A DNA stretch of 64,000 nt from NCBI RefSeq assembly GCF_023736115.1, contig NZ_JAKQZC010000002.1:496001-560000 (forward strand), read 5' to 3'. Below are positions 56,018 to 64,000 of the stretch, one piece after another (position 1 is the stretch's first letter; each line of letters opens with the position of its first letter). The DNA is from Salinicola avicenniae. Its GTDB lineage: Bacteria > Pseudomonadota > Gammaproteobacteria > Pseudomonadales > Halomonadaceae. The notes under the pieces are model-generated. The model made no database searches. It had not been told where the DNA came from and worked only from the letters and a program-made list of their open reading frames with translations. The position numbers were made by a program, and so were the translations under genes.

Positions 56018-57499
56018 TCAGCGTAGCTCGCGATACTGCTTCTCGAGCCGCTTGGCCTGCTTTTTGGAAACGCCGCCAAGCACATCAACAGCGTGACGCA
56101 GCCTCGCGCGCGTCATATCCGAGCCGAGAATCGCCATCGCGTCGAGTACCGATGTCGAGTGAGCACTCCCCGTAACGGCCACGAAAACCGGGGCCAGGAA
56201 GGCCTTCATCTTCAGATCGAAGTGCGCTGCTAGTCGCTTGACCTCCTCGAGCAACGAGGCCTTTTCCCATGTCGGAACGCTTTCAAGACGCCAGATCAGG
56301 AACTGCAGCAGTGACACCAGCGTTTCTCGATCGAGATCAATACCGGAGAAGCTCTCCTCACGGATATCCGGCAGCCCGGAAAAGAAATGGCCAGCCAGCG
56401 GCATGACATCCGACAGCGTCGAAATCCTGGGGCGTACCTGCGGCAGGATCTGACTGACATACGTCTCGTTGAAAGCCCAGGTTCTCAATGCCTGCAAGAG
56501 CGCGGCATCATCGAGATCCTCGCGAATATAGACACCGTTCAACCAGGTCAGCTTGTCCAGGTCGAAGACAGGCCCTCCCAGCGACACGCGCTGAATATCG
56601 AAGCTCGTCATCATCTCGTCGAGCGTAAACTTCTCGCGCTCGTCGGGCATCGACCAGCCCATGCGACCGAGATAGTTGAGCACCGCCTGCGGCAGAAAGC
56701 CCATGCGCTCGTAGTAGTTGATTGATGTCGGATTCTTGCGCTTGGAGAGCTTGGACTTGTCCGGGTTGCGCAGCAGCGGCATGTGGCAGAGCTGCGGTAG
56801 CGTCCAACCGAAATACTCATAGAGCAGCTTGTGCTTGGGCGCGGAGTTGATCCACTCCTCGCCGCGCAGTACATGGGTAATCCCCATGAGGTGATCATCG
56901 ACCACGTTGGCCAGATGGTAGGTCGGCATGCCATCGGACTTGAGCAGGATCTGCGCATCGACCTGCGCCCAGTCCACCTCGATACGACCCCGTAGCATGT
57001 CGTCGATCTCGCAGACGCCCTCGTCCGGCACGTGCATGCGGATCACGTAGGGATAGCCTTCCGCCTCGCGCCGGTGCTGCTCGTCTTCATCCAGTGCCAG
57101 GTCTGCGGGCTTCAGCGCGAGATGCAGGCCTGCCGCCTTGCGCGCCTCGCGCAGCTCGTCCAGCTCGGCACTGGTGCGGTAACAGCGGAAGGCATACCCC
57201 TTCTCGACCAGTTGGTTGGCGTAGTCAGCGTAAATGTCGCCACGCTCGCTCTGACGATATGGACCATGCGGGCCACCGACATCGGGACCCTCGTCCCACT
57301 CCAGCCCCAGCCAGCGGAGCGAGTCGAGAATCATCTGCTCGGATTCGGTCGTCGAACGTTGGCGATCGGTATCCTCGATGCGCAGGATGAATTGCCCGCC
57401 GTGCTGCCGCGCGAAGCAGAGGTTGAACAGGGCAATATAAGCCGTACCGACATGGGGGTCGCCGGTGGGCGAAGGCGCAATACGCGTGCGTACCGTCAT
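56018..57499 (-). CDS. gltX: Glutamyl-tRNA synthetase
   Basis: A 493-residue class I synthetase. The HIGH-type motif is [13 protein letters not shown] near residue 8 and the KMSKS-type motif is [35 protein letters not shown] and the C-terminal anticodon-binding domain complete it. It charges tRNA-Glu, whose gene lies close by, and supplies Glu-tRNA for haem synthesis. The ATG at 57499 gives [11 protein letters not shown]; upstream codons to 57577 would cover the promoter. A TATAAT on the minus strand (57536-57531) stands 32 bases before the start. Confidence 0.96.
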   Translation of the reverse strand: MTVRTRIAPSPTGDPHVGTAYIALFNLCFARQHGGQFILRIEDTDRQRSTTESEQMILDSLRWLGLEWDEGPDVGGPHGPYRQSERGDIYADYANQLVEKGYAFRCYRTSAELDELREARKAAGLHLALKPADLALDEDEQHRREAEGYPYVIRMHVPDEGVCEIDDMLRGRIEVDWAQVDAQILLKSDGMPTYHLANVVDDHLMGITHVLRGEEWINSAPKHKLLYEYFGWTLPQLCHMPLLRNPDKSKLSKRKNPTSINYYERMGFLPQAVLNYLGRMGWSMPDEREKFTLDEMMTSFDIQRVSLGGPVFDLDKLTWLNGVYIREDLDDAALLQALRTWAFNETYVSQILPQVRPRISTLSDVMPLAGHFFSGLPDIREESFSGIDLDRETLVSLLQFLIWRLESVPTWEKASLLEEVKRLAAHFDLKMKAFLAPVFVAVTGSAHSTSVLDAMAILGSDMTRARLRHAVDVLGGVSKKQAKRLEKQYRELR

Positions 57500-57868
57500 G
57501 AAATCCAATCCGTTGATGGGCAACCGCATCATTATACGCAACCGGCGCCCGGTCCTGCAGGGGCCGTCGAAACCCATCCGATCAAGGCTTGCCGGAAGCC
57601 CTTTCAGCAGCCACCCTTAATAGGAAGGCCTAAGGGGCGAGCAAACCCTATCGTGCAGGCGTGACACGACGGGCCGTCGCAAGCTGACGAGATCAGGAAG
57701 CACGGGGCAACAGACATCACGAACGGCTGTCCCGCGCCATCAGGCTGCCCCGTCAGCCGATCGCTCCTGAGTGGCGTGATACCACAAGCCCGGCGAGATC
57801 GCACCCGAAGCAAACTTCGGGGTCGAGCCGATATTCTGTCGCATCAATTCTGTCGTCGAGATTCATGG
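57500..57868. other. Intergenic region between divergent gltX and the XRE regulator
   Basis: About 370 bases. It contains the TATAAT of gltX (minus strand, 57531-57536), a short hairpin with CCCGAAG and CTTCGGG near 57804-57821, and a direct repeat ATTCTGTCG at 57833-57841 and 57847-57855. Small open frames here have no initiation signals and I do not call them genes. Confidence 0.5.
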
Positions 57869-58483
57869 ATGGACGGGTTAGGACCACGAATCAAACAGCT
57901 TCGAGTGCAAGCGGGCCTGAGCAAGGCCGCGCTCGCCAGGCGAGTGGGCGTCTCTGACGTCACTATCTCCTATTGGGAATCCGGTACCATCAAGCAGATC
58001 GGGCACGAGCGACTGGTGTCGCTGACCTCGGCCCTCGATTGTTCGATTCGGGAGCTGCTGGATGACGACTCGCTCAATGCCACCATGGCGGCCGCGCCCG
58101 CCGCACAAAGCCGCGCCGTGCTGAGCTTGCAAACCCACCTCACCGCACCCTGGGAGCGCCTGGAAAATCATGGCGAGGAAGCGCTGTCGACGGTTCAGAT
58201 GCTGACGCAGGACTGCTATCTGGTCACCCCCGCCGAGCACGAATCCTTCGATTTCCTCTACGATGGCGATCTGGCCGCCGTCGCCCCCTGCGAGCAGTTT
58301 CAGCAGGACGGCCTCTACCTGCTGGAGCGAGAGGGACGCCTGCAGATTCAGTATCTCGAAAGGCTCGCTTCCGGCCGGATGCGTGTCAGCGGCGAACAGC
58401 TGCAAGGTGTCACCGTCGAGAACGTGCGCCATCCGCCTTTCCGCATCATCGGCTACGTCCGCGCCCGCTGGAGCCGCCAGTAA
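57869..58483 (+). CDS. XRE-family transcriptional regulator
   Basis: A 204-residue regulator. Residues 5-60 are a helix-turn-helix of the Cro/CI type: RIKQLRVQAGLSKAALARRVGVSDVTISYWESG. The C-terminal part (LLTQDCYLVTPAEHESFDFLYDGDLAAVAP and on) is of unknown fold; it lacks the Ser-Lys pair of S24 peptidases. The ATG at 57869 has only a weak ribosome binding site. Its target is unknown; the direct repeat upstream may be its own site. It is not linked to any prophage gene. Confidence 0.82.
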   Translation: MDGLGPRIKQLRVQAGLSKAALARRVGVSDVTISYWESGTIKQIGHERLVSLTSALDCSIRELLDDDSLNATMAAAPAAQSRAVLSLQTHLTAPWERLENHGEEALSTVQMLTQDCYLVTPAEHESFDFLYDGDLAAVAPCEQFQQDGLYLLEREGRLQIQYLERLASGRMRVSGEQLQGVTVENVRHPPFRIIGYVRARWSRQ

Positions 58484-58621
58484 GGTCGTTCGCAAAAAGG
58501 TCATTCGCGAACGGCGCCCCCTTGAAAAAGCGGGTTTTGCCCTCACTCCCTTTGCTGGCGTTCGCATCGACTTCCACGTCGACCGGCGGGCATGGGACAA
58601 AGGAAAGGCACGGAGAGCACC

Positions 58622-58828
58622 ATGGACATGTTTACTCTGACTCGATCATCGGATCGCTGGGTCGCCTGCTGCCGGGCATGTGGACACGAGCAGACCCTAC
58701 CGGACGACGATAGGCTCGCCGATGCCGCGCAGGGTTACGAGATTCAGTGCGAGCGTTGCCCCGGCCGCGAGACCTATCTCTCGATGCCTCCGCCCACCAC
58801 TGCGGAACCGACGACGCTCGGCTACTAG
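58622..58828 (+). CDS. Small zinc-ribbon-like protein, function unknown
   Basis: A 68-residue protein with two CxxC pairs (CCRACGHEQ near residue 17 and CERCPGRE near 43), enough for one zinc ribbon. The spacing of about 23 residues between pairs fits a small zinc finger. GGAGAG lies just before the ATG at 58622, and a terminator follows the stop, so it is very likely expressed as a single gene. I cannot name a family. Confidence 0.65.
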   Translation: MDMFTLTRSSDRWVACCRACGHEQTLPDDDRLADAAQGYEIQCERCPGRETYLSMPPPTTAEPTTLGY

Positions 58829-58850
58829 TACTGCGCTCGGCCGAAACGAC

Positions 58851-58883
58851 AAAGGGCCAAGCCTTGCGGCTTGGCCCTTTTTT
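58851..58883 (+). terminator. Rho-independent terminator of the zinc-ribbon gene
   Basis: A perfect 13-bp stem (58851-58863 with 58868-58880), four-base loop and six T. It also lies at the end of the convergent MFS gene. Confidence 0.93.
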
Positions 58884-58939
58884 GTGCCTGCCTATCAGCG
58901 ATAAGCACGAAGGCATCAGAACCGATGCCCGCGCCCAGC

Positions 58940-60133
58940 CTAGCCGTGGCGACGTTGCATGCCGAAGGCCACGAAAAAGACCAGCAGACCGACGGCCGCC
59001 GTCGCCGCCCCGACATAACCGGTGACCGTCCAGCCGAAGCCGGCGGCGATCGCCTGCCCACCTAGCCATGGCCCCAGCGCGTTGGCCACGTTGAAAGCGG
59101 CATGATTGGATGCGGCAGCCAGCGTCTGCGCGTCCGCGGCCACATCCATCAGACGCGTCTGCAGCGCCGGCGATAGCGAAACCATGGTGCCAACCGCCGC
59201 GGAGATCAGCAGTACCGACCAGAGTTGCTGCGCGGCGAGCGGAAACAGCAGCAGAATGGCAATGCACCAGACCAGCAGATAGCCGACACCCCGCATCTGC
59301 ATGCGATCGTAGAGCTTCCCCCCCACGATGTTGCCGACGATCGCCCCCACCCCGAAAGCCGCCTGGGCCACCGGAATCCAGTAGGGCGATGCCTGAGTCA
59401 CATTGAGCAATACCGGCGCCAGATAGCTGAACACGCAGAACATGCCAGCGAACCCGATCGCCCCAATGGCCAGCGTGATCCAGACCTGCGAACGATTGAA
59501 AGCCGTCAGCTCCTGTAGCGGGCTGCTGCGTCGCTCCTGCCGGTTCAGCGGCAAATAGATGAACACCAGCACCACCGTCAGAATAGCGATCGCGCCGACC
59601 AGCGCGAACGCCAGCCGCCAACTCACCAGTTGACTGAGCCAGGTGGCAATGGGATTTCCAACCAACGTCGCGACGGTCAACCCGGCGAGAACACGGCTGA
59701 CCGCCTGGGCTCGCTTGTGCGGTGGCACCAGCGATGCCGCCACCAGCGAGGCGACACCGAAATAGGCCCCATGTGGCAAACCGGAAATAAAACGGAAAAC
59801 CATCAGCGTGTGGTAATCCGGCGCCAAGGCGCTGGCCAGATTGCCGATGGCAAAGAACGCCATTAGCGCCAGCAGCAGATGCCGCCGATAAAAGTGCGCC
59901 CCCAGGATAGCGATCAGCGGCGCCCCGACAACCACGCCCAGGGCGTAGGCGCTAATGACGTTGCCTACCTGCGGCTCCGAGATACCCAAGGCGGCGGAGA
60001 CGTTGGGCATCAGCCCCATGATCGTGAATTCGCCGATACCGATGGCGAACCCGCCAACGGCCAGTGCCAGTTCCAGCAACAGCGTGGAACGCCGCGACGG
60101 CTTCGCGGCGTCGACTTCCGAAGCACTCGCCAC
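58940..60133 (-). CDS. MFS transporter, DHA1 family (AraJ-like)
   Basis: A 397-residue 12-segment transporter. IGIGEFTIMGLMPNVSAALGIS, followed by QVGNVISAYALGVVVGAPL and FRFISGLPHGAYFGVASLVAASLV, are typical of the AraJ/PbuE/YdhP branch of drug and sugar exporters. The start is a GTG at 60133 with GGAGG five bases upstream; a TTG four codons earlier overlaps that site. The substrate cannot be told from sequence. It is convergent with the zinc-ribbon gene. Confidence 0.87.
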   Translation of the reverse strand: MASASEVDAAKPSRRSTLLLELALAVGGFAIGIGEFTIMGLMPNVSAALGISEPQVGNVISAYALGVVVGAPLIAILGAHFYRRHLLLALMAFFAIGNLASALAPDYHTLMVFRFISGLPHGAYFGVASLVAASLVPPHKRAQAVSRVLAGLTVATLVGNPIATWLSQLVSWRLAFALVGAIAILTVVLVFIYLPLNRQERRSSPLQELTAFNRSQVWITLAIGAIGFAGMFCVFSYLAPVLLNVTQASPYWIPVAQAAFGVGAIVGNIVGGKLYDRMQMRGVGYLLVWCIAILLLFPLAAQQLWSVLLISAAVGTMVSLSPALQTRLMDVAADAQTLAAASNHAAFNVANALGPWLGGQAIAAGFGWTVTGYVGAATAAVGLLVFFVAFGMQRRHG

Positions 60134-60692
60134 ACAAGCCTCCAACTTTGGTCGAATGATGAGAGACGAGCATTATTCACACCTCTCGACCAGATGGGAA
60201 CCGCCTGGCTGCTCGACGTGAAACCGCGTATGCCGGCGTGGCCGGTCGTACCGATCACCCGCTGGCGACACGTCCTACAACATCCTGTGTCATAACGATA
60301 CATCTGGCGGGAACTTTTCCCGCGGCGTGCCGTCGTAATAAGCAAGAGATCCCATACGCAGTCGCTGTGGAGGCGTCTCGAGTTTACTGTTATCGATCTT
60401 TGTCGCCGCGCCCAGCGCGGCGACTTTTTATTTATTGCACGCTGACGTATTGGCGCACGGCCCCCGACACGCCGTCTCTCCCTTTCTCAGTCTCTTATCT
60501 CCCCTTCTCAGTTTCTCACGCCCGTCTGTGCCTGAACTGCCCCCGTATCACCCGCGAGGCTACTGGCTCCATCGCCTGCCGCCAAAGGGCGATAGCGAAA
60601 GCGCATCCAATCCGGTACTGTCCGGCAGTCGCGCCTCGACGCGACCCTGATAACGATATCGAGTTTTCGCTGAACACAGTACGGATTCCACC
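60134..60692. other. Gene-free region with an orphan terminator
   Basis: About 560 bases between the MFS gene and the divergent tctC-like gene. An open frame from 60238 on the plus strand has no ribosome binding site and unlikely composition. The notable element is a strong terminator at 60402-60429 with no gene before it. A GCGGGAA/TTCCCGC hairpin lies near 60307-60323. Confidence 0.5.
60402..60429 (+). terminator. Strong rho-independent terminator without an upstream gene
   Basis: A perfect 10-bp GC stem (60402-60411 with 60415-60424), three-base loop and five T. It may end a small RNA starting in the MFS upstream region, or protect the next gene from read-through. Confidence 0.85.
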
Positions 60693-61706
60693 ATGGCCTT
60701 GTTTTCCGGGTTCACCACACGAACCGCCTCCCACCGTCTTCGTCAGATCGTGCCGCTCTGCGCCCTGTCGCTGTTGACGCTACCCGTCCAGGCCGAGCCC
60801 ACCGGCAAGGTCGACTGCATCGCCCCGGCCCAGCCCGGTGGCGGCTGGGACTTCACCTGCCGTTCGGTCGCCCGCACGCTGCAGGATCTCGATCTGATCC
60901 CCGCCGCCATGCAGACCACCAACGTGCCGGGCGCCAGCGGCGGCGTCGCCTACAGCCACGTGCGCGCGAAACGCGCCACGGACGACGACCTGATCGTCGC
61001 CGCCTCGACCGCCACCACCACGCAACTGGCGCTCGGCAACTATCCCGGCGGCGATCCGGACAATATCCGCTGGGCCGCCACGCTGGGGGCCGATTACGGC
61101 GTCATTGCCGTGCCCGCCAATTCCCCCTACGACTCGCTGTCAGCCCTGCTCGCGTCGCTTGAAACCGATCCGGCCAGCGTGACCTTTGCCGGTGGTGATG
61201 TCGCCGGCGGCTTCGACCATATCAAGGTGCTGATGGCTGCTCGCGAGTCGGGTGTCGACGCCCTGCGCGAGATCAAGTACCTCGCCTTCGACTCCGGCTC
61301 CGTGGCGATCACGCAACTGCTGGGGAACCATATCGATGCCTTCACCGGGGATCTCAGCGAGGCCAAGAGCTTCGTCGACAGCGGCGACATTCGACTGCTG
61401 GCCGTCTTCTCCGAGGAGCGCCTGCCGGGCGAACTGGCCGCCATCCCCACCGCTCGCGAGCAGGGCATCGATGTTGTCGCCCCCAACTGGCGGGGCTTCT
61501 ATACCGCACCGTCGGCCTCCGAGGAGAGCTACCAATGGTGGGTCGACACGCTGGATACGCTCTACGACAGTGAGGCATGGCAAACCGTGATGACACAGAA
61601 CGGCCTGCTGCCGTTCCACAAATCCGGCGAGGAACTGACACGGTTCGTGGACCAGCAGATTGCCGATATCCGCGATATCGGCGGTGAACTCGGCATGCTG
61701 CGCTGA
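60693..61706 (+). CDS. Tripartite tricarboxylate transporter substrate-binding protein (TctC-like)
   Basis: A 337-residue periplasmic binding protein with a signal peptide ending near PVQAEP. The Bug/TctC fold is shown by APAQPGGGWDFTCRSVARTL near the N-terminus, NVPGASGGVAYSHV, and the FDSGSVAITQLLGNHIDAFTGDLSEAKSFV block. Such proteins bind citrate or other carboxylates. No TctA or TctB membrane gene is adjacent, so it must work with distant partners or has another role. A larger unrelated open frame on the opposite strand is a shadow. Confidence 0.87.
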   Translation: MALFSGFTTRTASHRLRQIVPLCALSLLTLPVQAEPTGKVDCIAPAQPGGGWDFTCRSVARTLQDLDLIPAAMQTTNVPGASGGVAYSHVRAKRATDDDLIVAASTATTTQLALGNYPGGDPDNIRWAATLGADYGVIAVPANSPYDSLSALLASLETDPASVTFAGGDVAGGFDHIKVLMAARESGVDALREIKYLAFDSGSVAITQLLGNHIDAFTGDLSEAKSFVDSGDIRLLAVFSEERLPGELAAIPTAREQGIDVVAPNWRGFYTAPSASEESYQWWVDTLDTLYDSEAWQTVMTQNGLLPFHKSGEELTRFVDQQIADIRDIGGELGMLR

Positions 61707-61804
61707 GACACGCCTTTATGTGATGCCTGTAAGACAGCCTTGGGGCGACAGGCGGCCGACGTGATAGACTGCGGCGGTCGCCACGTCTTGCGCGGAGTGC
61801 GCCG

Positions 61805-62176
61805 ATGTCGATCTTCCTACTGGTATTTGCCGTCTGCCTGCTGATCAGCCTGGCCACCGTCGCCGCGCTGATGCTGTCGCGCACCCCGCGCTACCGCACA
61901 GGCTCGGAAGACCTGCTCCAACTGTTCGATGCCGTGCTCGACAACCGGGCCAGCGAGGCGCGTTGGCATGCGGTGATCGGACATCCTATCCGCCACGATG
62001 CCTATCTCGAGAACCTGCGCCAGCGCAGTCAGCGACTGATGGAGTCCTACGGCAGGCCGTGGCAGGCCGCCCAGGGCGGCTCGCTATTGTCACGCAGCGG
62101 CCGCGAGGAGCTGGCCGCCCTACGCGATCATCTGGCGGCACACCAAGCGCTGCATCAAGGCGAGTACCATGCCTGA
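61805..62176 (+). CDS. Small single-span membrane protein, function unknown
   Basis: A 123-residue protein with one hydrophobic segment at the N-terminus (IFLLVFAVCLLISLATVAALML), then a soluble helical part with LLQLFDAVLDNRASEARWHAVIGHP and an Arg/Gln-rich coiled region ending in HQGEYHA. I recognise no family. GGAG stands near the ATG. It lies between tctC and the AraC gene on the same strand and may be read with the latter. Confidence 0.55.
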   Translation: MSIFLLVFAVCLLISLATVAALMLSRTPRYRTGSEDLLQLFDAVLDNRASEARWHAVIGHPIRHDAYLENLRQRSQRLMESYGRPWQAAQGGSLLSRSGREELAALRDHLAAHQALHQGEYHA

Positions 62177-62239
62177 GCATCGACCCTGCCCTTACCGGCG
62201 CGCCGCACCACCATGGATTGCCAACGCCCGAGGCAAGGC

Positions 62240-63010
62240 ATGACCGAAGCCATTCGGCTGACGCCGCTCGACAACGCCATCCAGCACCACCATCACGACT
62301 TCCACCAGATCGTGATTGGCCTCTCCGGCTACGCGGAATTCGAGATCGCCGGCCAAGGCGGGCTGGTCGCACCGCGGTCGGGCTGCCTGGTTCCGGCTAA
62401 CGTCGAGCATTTCTACGAGGGCGTCGGCGACAATCGTCAGTTGATCATCGATCTGCCGGACGACGCCTCATCGCTGACCGGCTGGCACCGAGAGCTGCGC
62501 GTCCTGTTCGACCGCCCGGGCTATTTCACGCTGGACGAGTCGCTGCAGCACTACCTCAGTTTCATGCTCCAGGAGATGACCCGCCTGTCGAGACCCGCCG
62601 ATGACCTGCTGGTCACAACGCTGCTGAGTGCCCTGCATGCCCGCCAGGGCGCCTCGCTGGTCGCCCCCCCGGCGTCCGATCGCCGAGCGCGTCCGCTGGA
62701 TCTTGCGCGCCTGGAGCGTTTCGTGGTCGAACGTCTTGGTCAGCGTCTCAGCGTGGCGGATCTCGCCGCCCATGCTTGCCTCAGCGAGGCGCACTTCAGC
62801 GAACGCTTTCGCGACCAAGCCGGGCTGACGCCCTATCAATTCGTGCTGCGCCTGCGCCTGGACAAGGCCCGCGAGTTGACACTGACCACCCCGCTCCCCC
62901 TGGCCGAAATCGCCGCGCTCACCGGATTCGCCAACCAAAGCGCCTTGAGCAACGCCTTCCGCCGCCGCTACGGGCATCCGCCGACCCATCTGCGCCGTTC
63001 GACCCCCTGA
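62240..63010 (+). CDS. AraC-family regulator, PruR-like
   Basis: A 256-residue regulator. The N-terminal part is a cupin with HHHHDFHQIVIGLSGYAEFEI and a PANVEHFYEG segment. The C-terminal part has two helix-turn-helix motifs: LSVADLAAHACLSEAHFSERFRDQAGLTPYQFVLRLRL and LAEIAALTGFANQSALSNAFRRRYGHPP. In Pseudomonas an AraC protein (PruR) next to putA switches on proline use, and here putA follows 162 bases downstream on the same strand. The start at 62240 is chosen for AAGG upstream; 62213 is possible. Confidence 0.85.
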   Translation: MTEAIRLTPLDNAIQHHHHDFHQIVIGLSGYAEFEIAGQGGLVAPRSGCLVPANVEHFYEGVGDNRQLIIDLPDDASSLTGWHRELRVLFDRPGYFTLDESLQHYLSFMLQEMTRLSRPADDLLVTTLLSALHARQGASLVAPPASDRRARPLDLARLERFVVERLGQRLSVADLAAHACLSEAHFSERFRDQAGLTPYQFVLRLRLDKARELTLTTPLPLAEIAALTGFANQSALSNAFRRRYGHPPTHLRRSTP

Positions 63011-63172
63011 GCGGCATCCGGCTTTCTGACAAATCGACCCGGTTTAATTGGCAAGAATCGCCAGCCTGTTTCACGCTAGAGTCAGTCGCCACTCCTCCTG
63101 CACGCGGCTGCCGCGGACGACCTCGAGCGCCCGCCGAGCCATCGCGAATGCCGATCATTACGGGGCTGAACA

Positions 63173-64000
63173 ATGCTAAAAGCCGATCAAATGCTGGACA
63201 CTGCTACCTGGCAAACCTCCCTGGACACGCTGTTCGCCAGAGTCAGCGACCACTATATCGTCGACGAGGATGCCTACCTCGAAGAGCTCTGCGCCGTGCT
63301 GGGTGCCGGCGAGAAGGACTTCGCCCGTATCGGCGACGCGACCGCCCAGCTGGTTCGCGAAGTGCGTGAAATGGATACGGCGGTCGACTCCATCGACGAG
63401 CTGCTCCAGCAGTACAGTCTCGATACCCAGGAAGGCGTCCTGCTGATGTGCCTGGCGGAGGCGCTGCTACGCATCCCTGACAAGGCCACGGCCGATGCGC
63501 TGATCGAGGACAAGCTCGGCGTCGCCGACTGGAAACGCTACGTGGGTCAGAGCGAATCTTGGTTCGTCAACGCCTCCACCTGGGGGCTACTGATGACCGG
63601 TAACGTGATCCAGATGGACAAGCCCCGCGAAGGCAAGCCCGCCAGCTTCATCAACCGCATGGTCAACCGCATGGGCGAGCCGGTGATTCGCAGCGCCATG
63701 TACCAGGCGATGAAGATCATGGGCCAGCAGTTCGTGCTCGGGCGCACCATCGACGAGGCCCTCAAGCGTTCGAAGCCGCTGTTCAGCAAAGGCTATACCT
63801 ACTCCTACGACATGCTCGGCGAGGCGGCGCGCACCCGCGACGATGCCCAGCGTTATTACGATGACTACGCCGCGGCGATCGAACGCGTCGGCGAAACCAG
63901 CATGCGCCTGGACGACACCACGCCCGCCCCCTCGGTCTCTATCAAGCTGTCGGCGCTGCACCCGCGCTACGAATTCGGCCGCCGCAGCCAGGTACTCGAG
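63173..64000 (+). CDS. putA: Proline dehydrogenase/P5C dehydrogenase PutA, N-terminal part
   Basis: The first 276 codons of PutA, open to the window end. The N-terminal arm (DQMLDTATWQTSLDTLFARVSDHYIVDED) leads into the proline dehydrogenase barrel with FVNASTWGLLMTGNVIQ, FVLGRTIDEALKRSKPLF, YTYSYDMLGEAARTRDDA and SVSIKLSALHPRYEFGRR, which bind FAD and substrate. The usual DNA-binding ribbon-helix-helix of E. coli PutA is absent: the protein begins directly with the arm. So it is probably the bifunctional form, with regulation left to the AraC gene upstream. The full length, normally over 1000 residues, cannot be checked. Confidence 0.95.
   Translation, partial: MLKADQMLDTATWQTSLDTLFARVSDHYIVDEDAYLEELCAVLGAGEKDFARIGDATAQLVREVREMDTAVDSIDELLQQYSLDTQEGVLLMCLAEALLRIPDKATADALIEDKLGVADWKRYVGQSESWFVNASTWGLLMTGNVIQMDKPREGKPASFINRMVNRMGEPVIRSAMYQAMKIMGQQFVLGRTIDEALKRSKPLFSKGYTYSYDMLGEAARTRDDAQRYYDDYAAAIERVGETSMRLDDTTPAPSVSIKLSALHPRYEFGRRSQVLE

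Noticed and set aside
57604-57813. Short minus-strand frame upstream of gltX
   Set aside because: No ribosome binding site or recognisable motif; composition is Arg- and Pro-rich as in random high-GC frames.
60238-60777. A 179-codon open frame before the tctC-like gene
   Set aside because: It contains a strong terminator in its middle and overlaps the start of the real gene; no ribosome binding site.

Overview
The window is about 64 kb of high-GC gammaproteobacterial chromosome, almost all core genome. Three things suggest a halophile of the Halomonadaceae (Halomonas, Chromohalobacter, Salinicola or Kushneria type): the rluE-nudJ-mnmA-hflD-purB synteny, the acidic proteins, and the Pseudomonas-like sdhCDAB-sucAB-lpd-sucCD order. 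That placement is an inference from gene content and protein style; no database was searched. I see no prophage, insertion sequence, CRISPR array or plasmid module.

Layout. 1-3.8 kb: end of bpt (N-end-rule leucyltransferase), infA, then clpA and clpS on the minus strand; these belong to translation start and N-degron proteolysis. 4-10 kb: rluE, nudJ, mnmA, hflD, purB and roxA, an RNA/ribosome modification and purine block. 10-14 kb: envelope genes (glycine-zipper lipoprotein, LpxR-type lipid A deacylase, small membrane protein, SlyD-like FKBP, NlpC/P60 lipoprotein). 14-16.4 kb: an 814-residue protein of unknown function with DUF1266-like repeats. 16.5-22.5 kb: acyltransferase, GlsB/YmgE-type protein and opgGH for periplasmic glucans, all minus strand. 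23-27.3 kb: sodium/solute symporter, then the ycjX-ycjF pair. 27.3-35.6 kb: a complete N-acetylglucosamine PTS operon (nagR, nagA, nagB-II, IIA-HPr-EI fusion, IIBC, HAD phosphatase). 35.8-38.6 kb: an NAD(P)-binding protein and rnb (RNase II). 38.7-41.7 kb: an overlapping trio of glycosyltransferase, DUF2334 deacetylase and flippase-like membrane protein, probably for an envelope glycolipid. 41.9-55.3 kb: the TCA block sdhCDAB-sucAB-lpd-sucCD, divergent from gltA. 55.7-57.5 kb: tRNA-Glu, tRNA-Ala and gltX. 57.8-64 kb: XRE regulator, small zinc-ribbon protein, MFS exporter, orphan TctC binding protein, small membrane protein, AraC regulator, and the start of putA, which runs off the window.

How the genes work together. 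Citrate synthase, 2-oxoglutarate dehydrogenase, succinyl-CoA synthetase and succinate dehydrogenase form one regulatory block around a divergent promoter region. The nag operon carries its own phosphotransfer chain from PEP to GlcNAc and its own repressor. The AraC regulator next to putA resembles the PruR-putA arrangement of Pseudomonas.

The parts least explained by known biology are the DUF1266-repeat protein, the glycosyltransferase/DUF2334/flippase trio, the acyltransferase beside opgGH, the DnaA-box and phased-GATT region between gltA and the tRNAs, an orphan terminator near 60.4 kb, and three hairpins between sdhB and sucA. I found no clearly new multi-gene defence or mobile system.
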